Position numbers and translations under genes: made by a program
In this document: piece after piece, positions 30,582 through 43,127 of the stretch
Position numbering within the stretch: position 1 is the first letter of the stretch
Layout: each line of letters starts with the position of its first letter
The notes under the pieces: generated by a model
Seen by the model: the letters and a program-made list of their open reading frames with translations, nothing else
The model's database searches: none
Told to the model about the DNA's origin: nothing
Assembly: GCA_021234155.1 (NCBI GenBank)
Contig: JAJEKV010000059.1
Location: forward strand, 4,821,629-4,885,628
DNA: 64,000 bases
Source of the DNA: Isoetes taiwanensis
Taxonomy: Eukaryota > Streptophyta > Lycopodiopsida > Isoetales > Isoetaceae
Direction of reading: 5' to 3'

Positions 30582-31377
30582 GCTCAAAACATGATCCATA
30601 ATTATACAACAACAAAAGACATCCCTTCATATTTTTAAACAGCTTTACTTGGCTTCGAACTTCCATGTATTCCATGTATTGTTACACACCCACACCCAGT
30701 CTCTTGTTGCTCTATTTCGATTCTTCATAAATTGTTTCGTATGTTATCAACTATCAAGTACTCCAATGTATATCATCCTATTAATAAACTCATAGTTTCA
30801 AGTACTCTATTGTTTAAAAGTACCAACTTCAATAAAATGTCAAAACATAACTTTTAACTACGATTTAAGCCGCTTCACAAAACATGCACATCCATTCTCC
30901 CCTTTATTAAACTTCTCCTTATGCTTCTGCCATCCTAGTTCCATACCAAGCACCAAACACCAATACCTTGCACTCAAATCCCAAAGTCCATATGTCCAAC
31001 TACATCCTACTACAACAACAACTCAACACCTAAGCAGAACTTACTAATGCAAATGCGTAACATCACCTTCACAAAATGCCAATGTCTTAAAATAGCAATT
31101 TCGATTCAAATACTCTATTGTCTACAACTACAACATAAGCCATTTCACTCTCCGGCCATGGAGGGCAACCCTCCGTGCGCAGCACCTTGTTATACTTCTA
31201 TAGGTGCATTATGACTTGATTATGCTTCAGTAGTGCATGATAATGGCAATATGTCAATGCAAGTTGACAAGTTGTAGTTCAAGAATGTTGGCCTATCGAA
31301 GCCATTTCTTCCAAAGGAATGCAGATTCAAGGAGATGGTGATACGAATCCAATCTTCCTTTTTTGTTCTATCCACAA
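30582..31377. other. Spacer between the RPA-like fragment and the Helitron array
   Basis: AT-rich sequence with no coding or repeat signal I can support. Confidence 0.45.
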
Positions 31378-32365
31378 CTAGAGATGGTGCCCAGCGTTGC
31401 TGGGCAATTTTGGGTTGTGTAAAATTTGGGAACCTATAAATGAAAAGCAAACATCTTTCCTTTTATCTTGACCAAATGTTTGTAAGTTGAGAGTCCTAAA
31501 AAAATGTAGCTCTAGAAGCATAAGTGGCATGCACAACCAATCCAACAGAATTGAGATGGTATCTATTGCAAAAATGGCATAAGCCTTTATGGCTATTCTT
31601 CTCAGGCATAAACAAAAGCTTGTAACTGTAATTTATCTACTAATTACAGCCTGCAATCCCTTTCTCCATTCTCAACACATTGTATTCTGCTTCAAGTGCG
31701 CATTAGCTTCACGTCATCTCCAAAGCCATAGACATGGCTCACCACAAACACCTTGCATAACCATAGCCGAGGCATTGTTCCTTCATGTCGTTGTATAGAA
31801 ATAAAATCAGTTAAATCTACTTCAAGTGATTGGCTATTGAATAAGTCATTAGCTGGGTTGTGTGGATTGAAGTGTTTTACTATATGTGCAAGTAAAGAGC
31901 ATGAGGTAGAGTTAATTGGCCCATTGTTATTAGTGTTGTTCTTATACGCCAATGTTTATAATTAGGTAGCAATTGCAAAAAAAATGTTATTACCTTCGAA
32001 CTCAACCATAGCCCACTTGTTGGCAAGAATAATCTCTAGCAAAAGAAAATATCACAATATGAAATTCAAATACGCCATACATGTTTCATATGAACCATTT
32101 GGTTCTCTTCTACTTCAATATTCTTAATATTCTACATTGTGTACATAACCTCCAGATTGGCAGCACAACGTTGCCAAACTATACTTGGTGCTTGCAATGC
32201 TTATCTTGCTAACTTTTCTTTTATAAATTTGTGCTCATACTCATGTTTAGAAGTTTTAAACCCAGTCAATAGGCTAAGGTAAGCAATGTTAACCAATGCA
32301 TAAGTATATATGTGATTTAGGAAGACAGAAAACTAGTAAACTTTATTTAACAAAGAGACCATCTC

Positions 32366-32960
32366 ATGACACAATGCTACTTGCATCTTTGAAACTCCAT
32401 GAAGCAAGGATGTACCTAGCTTCAACACATCGCTCTTTATCTTAAATTGAAACTGAAAAACGATTTGAACTTAAATATAGCCCATTCAACAGCAGGCAAC
32501 ATAAAGAATAACAAAGGTGAAAGAGTTGAAATTCACCTACATTTAATTGACGAACTGGATCAGCAAAGGGAATAAGACCATAAGTCCCTTATCAGTCCAT
32601 GCTGCGTTAATTTCTAAAACAACACATTGTTCCTATAAACTTCATTGGATGAAAAAAATATTTCCATGACCAAATTTCGCTTGCATCCTTAAAACTTCGT
32701 GAAGCAAGGATATACCTAGCTTCAACGCATTGCTCTTTACCTTAAAACTCCAATTGAAACTGAAATACAATTTCAACTCGAGTATAATTCTTTCCATAGC
32801 AGCAACATGATGAATAACAAAAGGCAGAAGACTCAAAGATTATCTTATAAACTGCAGTGAACGAAGAAACTATCTAATGATGTTGCTTGCATATCTTCAA
32901 AACATCATGAAGCAAAGATGTACCCAGCTTCAACACATTGCTCTTTATCTCCCCTGCCTC
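32366..32960. repeat. Three dispersed copies of a GAAGCAAGGATGTACCTAGC unit
   Basis: GAAGCAAGGATGTACCTAGC-type sequence followed by TTCAACACAT and GCTCTTTA starts at 32401, 32701 and 32909, each preceded by a related CTTGCATCTT segment. The first two are exactly 300 bases apart and share about 120 bases of flanking similarity. All are inside the Helitron unit. Confidence 0.7.
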
Positions 32961-34021
32961 CGTATTTGGATAGCAAAAAAATATTGTCTGTATTGCCAAC
33001 CATAGTGAAAACGCTCCTGTTTTGATTGAATTTAAGCCAGTCCATTTGTTGTTTGTACCTTCAGAAAATATGAGAATATAATACCATCTATTCACTCTGG
33101 CTCTTCGTTTTAACTATGTAGATGCATTCCTTCTTGATGCAGGTCAGTTCTATCCATTGGAAGTCTGTCACTTGAAAAAGATCTAAATGATCAAGTTCAG
33201 CTAGATTTGCTTTGCCTTAACTGAAGAGCCATCAAAAACATGCCCACAATCGATATCTCTTGATTTTCCTCCACTGAGTTACTCTAGCCATTAAGAAAAG
33301 TGCCAGAAAGAAGATTACTGCCACTGCTATGCTAAGCTGTTACTACCACTGCCATGCTCTTGGGCATAGAGACCAGCACATCTCTGCTTAAGGATCTCAA
33401 TAGATGGATCGGGTTCTGAAGTTTAAAAAATTGCTTCCCATTCTTTGCCTTCAAATGAGATATGCAATTGCCTATACCTCCCACGACTGCGCATCAAAAG
33501 ATCATTACAATTTAGTTCTCCAACAAATAATTCTCCTGGTTCCGGATTACGGAGTCATACATTCAGATTTAGATTCAAATCCTAGGTAAGAAATACATCA
33601 AAAGATTGGGAATAAATTTACATGACAGAATAAACATCTTTTCTTTTTCTTTCTAACTTACATAGGATGCAGAAGTTTCTAATTGATGGCAACTTTGAAG
33701 ACCGTTGTTTATTCCACATCCACTGTTATAATCTAGAGGCCATGTCATCCCTAAGTTTCCTTGCTTATCCCTGTCATTCTAAAAAAAAAGATATGCTCCC
33801 TCGTGCTTCTCTAAGCGCAGAGAATCCACACCAACAGGGAAGGATCCGGAGAATTGCTGCTTCACTTCTGCCACGGATCTGGTAGACTATACTCTGCCTT
33901 CCAATCCAGGCTGCAGAACTCAGCCTGCAGCTCATAAGGTAGACTGCGATTATGCTCTCAAATATAACAAAGCCTACAGGCTTCTCAGAACCTTGCCTAG
34001 ATGACTGATTCTAGGCTTTAC

Positions 34022-34205
34022 CTTTGCTGAGCATAGATGCCATTGTTGCTGCCGTTGCTGCATGCCATATAAAGGCAGAAATTCAAAGATCTTGGGGCCA
34101 TATTCAACTACGGAATATGCAGTGCAAGCCTCCAGGTAAACGAAGCAATCCGAGGGATGCATGTGCTGTTGCTCTTCGACCACCAACGGAACAACCCTAG
34201 CACCC
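34022..34205 (-). pseudogene. Exon-like segment captured in the Helitron
   Basis: A minus-strand open stretch of 184 bases bordered by CTGCAG (acceptor) and AAG|GTAAAG (donor). It encodes a peptide with EEQQHMHPSDCFVYLEAC and then a Gln-rich end (GMQQRQQQW). Location just inside the 5' end of the element fits gene-fragment capture by Helitrons. The source gene is not recognised. Confidence 0.4.
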
Positions 34206-34423
34206 CTGCAGATGGAACAAAAAGTAACGTTTATAAACAGAGAGAGAAAAAAAGATTTCGTAGAAAAAAAAAAGGCTTTCTTTGGACCATTAAAAAGGGA
34301 GATCACATTTAAAGAAAAAAGGGGCTTTGTTTGAACCATTCGATTTGATCAGATCACTTGTGGCCGTCGGATCTAGGGCTGGATCCATTTCCAAGAATTA
34401 CAGTAAAACATTATAATATAGGA

Positions 34424-37400
34424 CTAGTAATGGTGCCCAGCGTTGCTGGGCATAAGTTGAGAAGGGAGGAAGGAAGGAAGGAAGGAGAGGAGAAAAGCTA
34501 GACTTATACTAACTTTGCAATCTTGAGATAACTTGATGTGGAATATATTATTAAATTCAGGGCCGAAGCATTACTGGGCTAAGACGAACCTGTCAATATG
34601 TGATCTATAACCAATTTTCTATGTCATTTTGTCCGCATCCAATGGGATTTAAACACATGTTATATGTTCATTAATGTTTATTATCCACAACCAGTGGGGC
34701 TTTTCATTGTTAGGCATAAGTTAAGACCCTGTAAATGTCAAGTCAAAACAATCCTAATCGTGAGTAAGTGTGGATGTTTATATGTGCCTAGACGATCAAA
34801 CATGTGTCTATCAAGGTCATTGGTGAACTGGATAGTTTTTTTGTACAATTCAATTCATCTTAACAGTAGTTTGTGTAGATGTAATTTTATGGATTACATT
34901 CTTACATATGTTGACTTATTTGTTAATGGTGGTTTGTATAAGTGTAATTTTAAGATTGCTTTCTTAGATACATTGGACTTATTTGGTGGCTATTAAATTC
35001 GGTTTTAAGATGGAAAGGAGAAAGGACACTTTTTAACATGTACCAACAATATATAGATCGCTTGATTGATGTCTAGACAGAGAGAAAACATAGTTAAAAA
35101 GAAGTTTTATTTCAATTAACGTGAAAGATTTACAATTTGGACTTATTCGATATCCCGCAAAAGGATAATAGTGGCAAAAGGAATTACTCTATTTTTCCAA
35201 CAACTGGAATAAGACATTCAGTACAACATCCTTATATGTTGTAAATTGTGGAGAGAAATAAATATCATGCCAATGTAGTTGATTCCTCACTCCATGCAAA
35301 ATGCTCTAGATCTTTATATACAGATGGTTTCAATCTGTGATAAGCTTTGAAGGAACCAACATGGGCAAATACTATAAAGCCAATGTCGACATAACAAAAC
35401 AGAAACTGTAACTTGATTAGAGGCCTTTGTTGCTCTTTTTCATTCAGCAACTCCGTTCCTGTGTCACCATAAAAGACTATTTGCTACTTTGAAAGCTACC
35501 TTGAATTTTATTACCCTCTATGTTCTCATAGCACCACTTCAAAACCATGAAACAAATCCTCTGCACACTATAGAATCGAAACGACCTGCTTCAGATAATC
35601 AGAGTTATCAACACTTCGTAGTCATTGGAAAAGAGTCTCCTGCGCTGATGCTCCCAGTTGGGTACCACTTGAAAGACCTACATCAGAACAAAACAATCAA
35701 ACTTAATCATGAAATAGCTGTTACTGCCCATCTATCCCTAAGAAGGCTTGGACAAATCATAACTGTATATTCCATGTTAGAATCTAAACCTTCTTATGCA
35801 AACAGATCCTCTATGCTTACCACTAAAATTTGTCAACGAACTTGATTAAGAGCTTCTCAGGCCAGATGTGCCAATGATGCCACACAATGGGATATGTTTT
35901 CTCTTGTTGTTATTAGTATTACTCAATGAGTCACAGATGCACATTGCAACCACTCGCAATTCTTTGATGTGGCGACGGCTCTCCTGCTCCAAAATCCGCT
36001 CTCACACCATGATCTCATTACCATTTTTTTTGTCGGGCCTATTCTTAGTTCCTTTAGCTTGCTTTTGCATATGATCATGTTGAAGATGGAGGCCGGCTAA
36101 CAGGAGGTACAACTGCTAACAATGTAACTGCACCTGCTTTGAGGGAGGGCACAGTATGATGTATTAATATTATAAGATACCCCCTCCATACTGTAAATCT
36201 CAATACACACTGTAAATCTACATACTTTCAACAGAGCATGGTGGCCAAAAGGTGACCACAACCCAGCAAAAACTTAGACTTTGATGCCAATCTATAAAGA
36301 GATATTGGAGATGTCCCTCCATTTTGGCACTAAAATTCCCAGCTTCTATTGTTGCGCTAGAAACACAAACGCCATAATAGCCTAAATACTGATATCTGCA
36401 ATTTACAAAATCCGGGTTCAATGATTCAATACTTAAGTCTAAAGTTTCGATGTGGGTGACAATAAGTAAACAAAACCTGCTCTTTTTTTACTGACTACTC
36501 TCTTCTATAAGGTCTACCCAGCAATCATCATGAAGAAAATGTTCCATATCTGTTCTGAAGCTCTTCTCCTTGACCGACCTTAGCCTTCATAAGATCATGG
36601 CATTCATATACATTAACCAAATCGCCATCTTCAGTTGTCTGCTTTCTCTCACCTTTACCAAAAGCCAGAGAGTCCATGCAAATGGCCATCAAAGAATATG
36701 TGCCAGATGTGGCTTCGGGTATCAATATTGTAACACAAACTTTGAGCAATCTTATACCCTAGCCTATTCATATGAAGCACCAGCAGTCTCCTAACACTAT
36801 TTAATCCCTGTGATAAAATACAGGATTAAACACTTCAATCAGACATCCGGCAACAACACAACTTAGGAAATCCTTCCTCCAGTGATTCTACTGCACAAAA
36901 ATCTTAGGCCAGAGCCTGTTTATGCACCTTATGCATAAGGTTCAAGAATTTCTTCACCAAATTAAAGCCCAAATAGGCCCGGGTTTTCCGGGCGGTGGAT
37001 CTTTTCCATGCCCTGTTTCCACAGAGAATAGAAGAAAGGAAAGAAATTATCGTAAAACAAAAAACATAAGGGACAAAAAAAAAGAAAACTAAGCTTTACT
37101 TTAACTGTGGCACTAAGCTTTACTTTAACTGTGGCCAGCGCCTTCAGTAAAGGGTCGGATCCGCCATCACGGGATGTGCAACATGCAGTGCTCCATGAAG
37201 AAAGGCCGATATGAGAACCGGAATCCATATCCATAGCCTAGCAGCCATTTTGTTGCTGGATTTGATCAGAAGCAAGGAAATGTTTGCTGCTGGGCAAGCG
37301 CCTTGGGAAGGGACCAAGGAAGAGCAACCAAGCAGGAAATTGGCCAAGGCGGCTAGGGTTCGATGGTCTGCAAGGAGGAAAAAGCCATAAACCCTAAATG

Positions 37401-37508
37401 AGCAACCCTAACAAAATCAAGGACCGTTTAAAATTTTAAGTGAAATTTGGGCCGTCCAAAGTTTTAGGGTTTTATGCACGACATACACTAAAACTTTATA
37501 ATAAAGGA
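34424..37508 (-). mobile_element. Helitron, middle unit of the head-to-tail array
   Basis: Minus-strand element of 3085 bases. Its 3' end is CTAG (34424-34427) with a perfect GCCCAGC/GCTGGGC hairpin just inside (about 34435-34451). Its 5' end TCCTTTATTATAAAG (37508) abuts the CTAG of the third unit. The 3' border is fused to the TC of the first unit, so there is no host base between units. The interior carries unrelated AT-rich sequence, a 118-codon plus-strand frame of unknown nature at 35489-35845, and a possible captured 5' exon near 37240. Confidence 0.75.
37130..37347 (-). pseudogene. Possible captured first exon with signal-peptide-like start
   Basis: Minus-strand frame with an internal Met followed by ARLWIWIPVLISAFLHGALH, a hydrophobic N-terminus typical of secreted proteins. 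It lies close to the Helitron 5' end and is followed by a 17-base duplicated TTTACTTTAACTGTGGC. No donor site is certain and the gene is not recognised. Confidence 0.3.
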
Positions 37509-39004
37509 CTAGTAATGGTGCCCAGCGTTGCTGGGCATAAGTTGAGAGCCTGTAAATGCTTTGGGATGCAGTGAGAAAAGCCCTATCCCTTTCCCTTTCC
37601 CTTTTGCTCTATCCCACATTTCAGTTTTTCTTATTTTCTCTACTTTTTTTTTCTTTTCTTTTTTTTTTTTCCGTCTTTCTCACATGTTTCCTTGTTTTCC
37701 CATCCCTTTCCTTCCCTCTTCCCTGTTCCTGATAATCTTTTTCCCTTCCCTTTTGCTCCTTTCTCCACCTTTTCCCTCTTCTCTTTTTTCTTTGCCCTTT
37801 TCCCTTCCCCTTTCTCTTTTTTTATGCCTTCTCTTTTCCCCACCCTTTTTCCATGTCTTCCCTTTTTCTTAACCTTTTTCTCTTTCGCCCTTTTCCATGC
37901 CTATTTTCCCTTCTCTTTTCCTCGCCTTTTTTCCCTTCTCTTTTCCTCCTTTTCCCTCTTTTTCCTCTTTTTTTTTTTGTGTAACCTTTTCCTTCCATTT
38001 TTTCTTTTCTCCCTTCCGTTTTTCATGCCCTTTTTACCTTCCCTTTTTCCATCTCCTCACCCTTTCCCTCTTTCCTTTTCCATGTTCCCTTTGTCTCTTC
38101 CCTTTTCCATTTTCCTCATTTCCTTTTCCCTTTTCCTCTCTCTCTTTCCCCTTTTTTTCCATTCTTTTTTTCTTTTCTGTTTCCCTTTTTCCATGCCCTT
38201 TTTCCCACCCTTTTCCCTTTTCCCCATGCCTTTTTGCCCTTCACATTCTCTCTTTCCACTTCCCTTTTCTTTTCCTTTTTTCCCTTTTCCTTTCCCTTTT
38301 TTCTTTTTTTCCCTTTTCCTTTTACCCTTTCCCTTTTCCCCATGCCTTTTTGCCCTTCACATTCTCTCTTTCCACTTCCCTTTTCCTTTTTTTTTTTTTC
38401 TTTTCCCTTTTCCTTTTTTCCCCTTTTTTTTTTTTTACCTTTTCCTTTTTCCCTTTTTCCTTTTCCCCATGCCTTTTACCCTTTTCCCTTTTTCCCATGC
38501 CTTTTTCCTTTCACCACCCTTTCTCTTTTTCCTTTTTTTTTTCTTTTTTTTCCTTTTTCCCTTTTCCTTTTACCCTTTCCCTTTTCCCCATGCCTTTTTG
38601 CCCTTCACATTCTCTCTTTCCACTTCCCTTTTCCTTTTTTTTTTCCCTTTTCTTTTCCCCTTTTCCTATTTTCCCTTTTCCTTTCCCTTTTTCCTTTTTC
38701 CCATTTCCTTTTACCCTTTTCCCTTTTCCCCATGCCTTTTTGCCCTTCACATTCTCTCTTTCCACTTCCCTTTTCCTTTTTTCCCTTTTCCTTTTTTCCC
38801 TTTTTTTTCCCTTTTTCTTTTTGCCTTTTTCCTTTTCCCCCTTTTCATTTACCCTTTCCCCTTAAGAGATCGACGCATGACCAATCACAAAGGTTGGTTA
38901 GTCGCGGGTAATAAATCTAGGCATTGAATGCATCCGGATGATCTCGGCCATTCAAATTAGGGCTCGATGCACTACGCACTTACGGTATAACATTATAATA
39001 TAAG
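37509..39004 (-). mobile_element. Helitron, third unit of the array, with pyrimidine tract; 5' end split by gypsy
   Basis: Minus-strand element. The 3' end is CTAG (37509-37512) with a perfect hairpin GCCCAGC-GTT-GCTGGGC at 37520-37536. The plus strand is nearly pure C/T from 37570 to 38865. The terminal region (CCTTAAGAGATCG, ATTCAAATTAGGGC, ACGGTATAACATTATAATAT) matches the 15.5 and 56.4 kb copies. The last bases are cut at 39004 by the gypsy element; ATAAG and the final A, followed by T, resume at 52070-52076, restoring the A|TC border. Confidence 0.78.
38225..38790. repeat. Four copies of CATGCCTTTTTGCCCTTCAC in the C/T tract
   Basis: The unit, followed by ATTCTCTCTTTCCACTTCCC, starts at 38225, 38341, 38589 and 38731. 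It is the only non-homogeneous sequence punctuating this tract. Confidence 0.75.
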
Positions 39005-40649
39005 TGTGACGCCCTCGCTAAACATATCGGTACCCCAGCCGTACCTCGGCAGAAATCCCCCATCCGGCTCAACAACCCGCCTGGGCCCATCGTCTACCCC
39101 GTCACGAGGTGACCCTTAGTGCGGGAGGGCCACTGAAGGTGTCTTCGCGCCCTTCCCCTATGGGCTCCTATAGCAGTGAGCGATAACCGCGTCAGAACTA
39201 GCATCAAACATATACAAATACTACCGGAGGGTAGTGCATCACACATATACCAATGCAAAGATGATAATCATGAACCATAAAACATGAGAGCTCCTACCAC
39301 AGTTCGGACTCATAAGGAGGATGGTGACTAGCTAGGCCTCAAGATAGAAGCGGACCAGAGTCATGGCAATGGCGGCGGGCTGCATAGAACAATGGCTAGA
39401 ATTGACCACTCCATCCGCCCCTCCTGTGCATACTTTGCGGATGGGCTAGATCAGGCTCACAGCGGGGACTCTAGCCTTGGGATACGCAATCCCCTGGTAT
39501 CACCCATCTGGACTACTCCAGTTGCATCTCCCTGGTCCGATGAGGCAGGAAGGGTTGCATCTCCCCTTCCTGGGGTCTAGAGGTGCCGTGGGCGGCTAGA
39601 GAATCGTATGGCGACACCATTTAAATGACCCGTGAACCCCCAAAGCGAGCCAAGCCATCACTTGCGGCTCTCGAGGCGGCGGCAACACCATTGCCCCGGG
39701 AGGTGTCGGACCCATGCTCGGCCCACAAAGTGACCACCATAAGCCTAGGCCCACTACGGGATCCCCGAAGCCCCCCACTCGGCGGGGATCCTCCCTCCAC
39801 CTGTCCCTCTAGCCCCGTTATCCGGTCTTTGCCGAGTCATGTCATAGCCTCAATAGTCCCGGGGCTCCCTACGCACAAAGCCGCATCTAATAGGAACTAA
39901 GGGATCTACTCTAGGAGCATACTACATATGGCCCTAGGTCTCTACCCCCCTTCCCAATACAAGAGGAGCAAACAAGATCAACCAACCTCCATAATCATCA
40001 TATCATGAGAATAATCATAAGAAGAACATCTTAACCTAATCATACAAATCTAACTAATAGTTAGGGTTCCTTGATTAGGGTTCAAGATGTTGAATATGGG
40101 CTCTAGGATGGCTCTACTCTAGATACAAGATACTAGCATATCTGGAATGCTAATTCCAGATAAGCTATCACAACTACTATCCTACATACCTGCTCCTGAT
40201 GCTCTCCCTCCAGATCCGTGCGCCTCCATGGTCTTCGACTCACAAGCTGCTGCTCCTACTCCAGGGCAGAGTCTACCCCTGGCGAAGCTGCTTTGCACCG
40301 ACCTATGCCACAACAATCCGTGTTGAAACGGGGTTTGAGAACAGTGGATGAGTCTCTGGGTGCTAGGGCTGGAAAAGAGGTCTAGGGTTAGGGTTTATGC
40401 CTATATAAGTTAGGTCCACCTAGGATGCCACGTGGCACCAATCGGGTGAGTTCTGTGTGGCGGGTGCCCCAATGGGTTAAGGCCACGTGGATAATGGTCT
40501 AACCCATGGTTGGCTAAGTTATGAGAATAACTTGGCCATGCCCCCCTCGTGCCACAACCTATGGTATACAAGGCTATGAAGATAGACTTGTATAGTGACG
40601 GATCTAGGAATATACGTATTTATGGCGTATATTCCCCTGGACCGTCACA
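39005..40649 (-). repeat. 3' LTR of the gypsy element
   Basis: Plus-strand borders TGTGACGCC and GACCGTCACA. AT-rich blocks are identical to the other LTR, but many GC-rich blocks (for example 39060-39110 and 39780-39850) differ by clustered indels and substitutions. Confidence 0.92.
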
Positions 40650-40664
40650 TTCTCCCCCCCTTAG
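40650..40664 (-). promoter_or_regulatory. Polypurine tract of the gypsy element
   Basis: The minus strand reads TAAGGGGGGGAGAA directly before the 3' LTR, the plus-strand primer site of LTR retrotransposons. Confidence 0.85.
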
Positions 40665-41529
40665 GACAATGCTGTCCTCAGCATTGCGCTAAGGTGACGA
40701 ACCTACCTTATGCCTGCAAAACAACAATCATAACACAACCTTTATTTTACTTTAGTAATCAAGTTTTATTAGTTAAAGGTCAAAATTTAGGCTATATTTG
40801 TACTTATACAAAATTATATAGCCTTAACACGGTTATTTCCTACGATAATTCAAACATTATTATAAGAGTTATTAGGGTTCATAATCTAAATTATGGCTCC
40901 CCCTAGCTTCTCGTAACGCGCTCCTCGTTGAGGTCCTCCTTCTACTTGCCTGCAAAAGGAGCACATTACGTTAGTTTAGTTAATAATTTGTGGTTTTAGG
41001 GGACCACCCCCCTTACCTCCTTGAGCCGAACTACTGACTCAAGGTTGTCCTACTACCTTGCCCAAGATCATGGCCCTTTCGGATTTGAGCTTAAGGATCA
41101 TTTAAGATGCTCCCATCATCGCCCATGATCGAGTGCTACCTTGTACTCGGTTACCCGGTGCCGAGTACCCCTAGTGCATCATGCCCCACGGGATTGAGCT
41201 AGGGAACGTCTCACGATCCCATCATCGCGCATGATCACTTTAACCTTCACCATGACCCTCCTACGGCCAGGTGTGCGTCCCCGCGCCATTGGCATAGAGA
41301 TCATCCGATCGATGTCCCATCATCACCCACCATGCCTCATTCCTCACTCACATGACCCTAATGGTCATGCGCGCTTAACAGCGCGTGTGGCCTAGAGAAT
41401 GCCCTAAAGGCGTATCCCATCATAAGCCCACGATCCAAGGTTACGCACATGCACCCTACTAACTAGAATGCATCGCCCGGGCTTAAAACTAACTAACAAC
41501 ATACTAGCTAACCACACGCAAATCGGGGA

Positions 41530-42874
41530 ATTAAACCAAGCTCCGAGACGACTTCGCCCAACGAATTCCTTCATAAATTTGCATTGCTTCTCCAAGTCTT
41601 GCTTCAATACCCATGTCGCGTCTTCCCACGGGTAAGTGCTTCCACTTAACCAAATATTGGAGGAATTGAGACCTCCTAGTCTTCTTGAATGACTTATCAA
41701 GAAGCAACTTCCGGGCACTATTTCCACTTGCTCCTCCGCCATTTCCAACAAGGTTGGAGTATCCAAAACCTCCCCTGTGGTTAGGATTGTGCCTTTTAAT
41801 AAACTTACGTGGAAGACCTTGTGAACCTTAAGATGGGGGTGGAAGATCCAACTTATAGGCTTGAGAGCCCACTCTCTAAAAATCTTGAACGGCCCTGCCC
41901 ACCTAGGGGCAAGCTTCTTGCAGCTCCCAATCCAGCCTTGGCTTGCTTCACCTTGATCTTCAACCAAAAATCGGTATCTCCCACCTTAAACTCCCTTACG
42001 GTCCTATGCTTGTCGGCTACACTCTTCCTACGCTTCTTCTTTGCTGCCAATAAATAACCCCTTACTTCCTCTACTAGTCACGCTGATATCCCCTAACATC
42101 TGTTGGGACACTTCTACCTTGGACAATGGATTGTGCGGTGTCCTGGGTTAAGCACCGGTAGCCGTGAGTTCACCATGAAAGGCGACATCTGGGATGACTC
42201 CTGCTTGGCACTGTTGTAGGCGAATTCCACCAAGTGAATGTACTCATCCCACTTGGACTGCTTGTTCCACACATAGCTTCGAAGCATGTCCTCAATGATC
42301 CGATTGGTCCTTTCCGTCTGGCCATCTGTTTGGGGATGATATGCCGTGCTCATGGAGAGCTTCATCTGAATGGTGCTAAAGAGATCCTGCCAAAAGGCAC
42401 TCATAAACTTAGAATCTCTATCAGATATTATCTCCCGAGGCATGCCATGGAGTCTAAAAATCTCCCTTACAAATAACTTTGCAGTATCTAATGCGGTGTC
42501 AGTAGTTTTGCAAGGCACGAAATGCGCCATCTTTGATAACTTATCTACGACAACCATCAATGCATCCTTGCCTCAAGAGTTCTAGGAGACCTGTGATGAA
42601 ATCCATGCTTATGACCTCCCACTTTGCATTTGGCACCCTAATGGCTCTAAAGCACCGGAATCTTGAAGTTGTTCTGCCTTGGTCTGCACATAACCGGGCA
42701 ATCCCAATATATGCAGCTATCTCGCTTCTTCATACGGCGAAAGTAGCTACGCCGAATCTTGAAATAGGTCTTCATAAAGCCGGCATGCCTTATTGGGCTG
42801 TTATGTGTGTCATGAAGAATTAACTTCCTTACCCACGATGATTCGGGCACACACAACTTATGCTTGTGATACAA
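41530..42874 (-). pseudogene. pol: gypsy integrase with chromodomain-like C-terminus
   Basis: Reading down the minus strand: a zinc-binding region remnant (HDTHNSPIRHAGFMKTY, 42800), the DDE core with VVVDKLSKMAHFVPC, IISDRDSKFMS and TAYHPQTDGQTERTNR (42560-42250), then a GPF-type module (LAPRWAGPFKI and KVFHVSLLKG, 41930-41800). The tail holds pieces of a chromodomain in two frames: EEQVEIVP, RRSQFLQYLVKWK and YPWEDATWVL (41760-41590). This tail type defines chromoviruses and is thought to direct insertion to particular chromatin. Several frame changes prevent expression as read. Confidence 0.85.
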
Positions 42875-43127
42875 CAGGTTGCCTTCCTTCTTATAATGTT
42901 TGAAGGCTTCCGCTCCTTATACATTACGGCTTCCTTGGAAAGACTTTCCCATACCTCCTTGAAGTCTACATCTGTTGGCAAGGACTCTTCAATCTTCTTG
43001 CCAAACTCACTTTCGAAAAGTGTGGAAATCGCATTACAATCGTCCTTATGCGAAATGGTCTCCTGGAGGGGCATCTGCTACAACATTAAGCTTACCAGGC
43101 TTATATATAATATCAAAATCATACTCC

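Larger units (their letters stand above)
31378..34423 (-). mobile_element. Helitron, first unit of a head-to-tail array (3' outermost)
   Basis: Minus-strand element of 3046 bases. Its 3' end is CTAG|T (31378-31381), with the perfect hairpin GCCCAGC-AAC-GCTGGGC (31389-31405, seen on the minus strand) 7 bases inside. Its 5' end TCCTATATTATAATG (34423) directly touches the CTAG of the next unit. It has no purine tract beyond short stretches near 34260. The interior holds a three-copy repeat and an exon-like segment with splice borders, probably captured host DNA. No Rep/helicase frame is present. Confidence 0.75.

Noticed and set aside
36150-36200. TTAATATTATAAGATACC as another Helitron 5' end inside the middle unit
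   Set aside because: It lacks the conserved ACGGTATAAC or AGTAAAAC sequence next to it; the resemblance is limited to AT-rich bases and GATACC.
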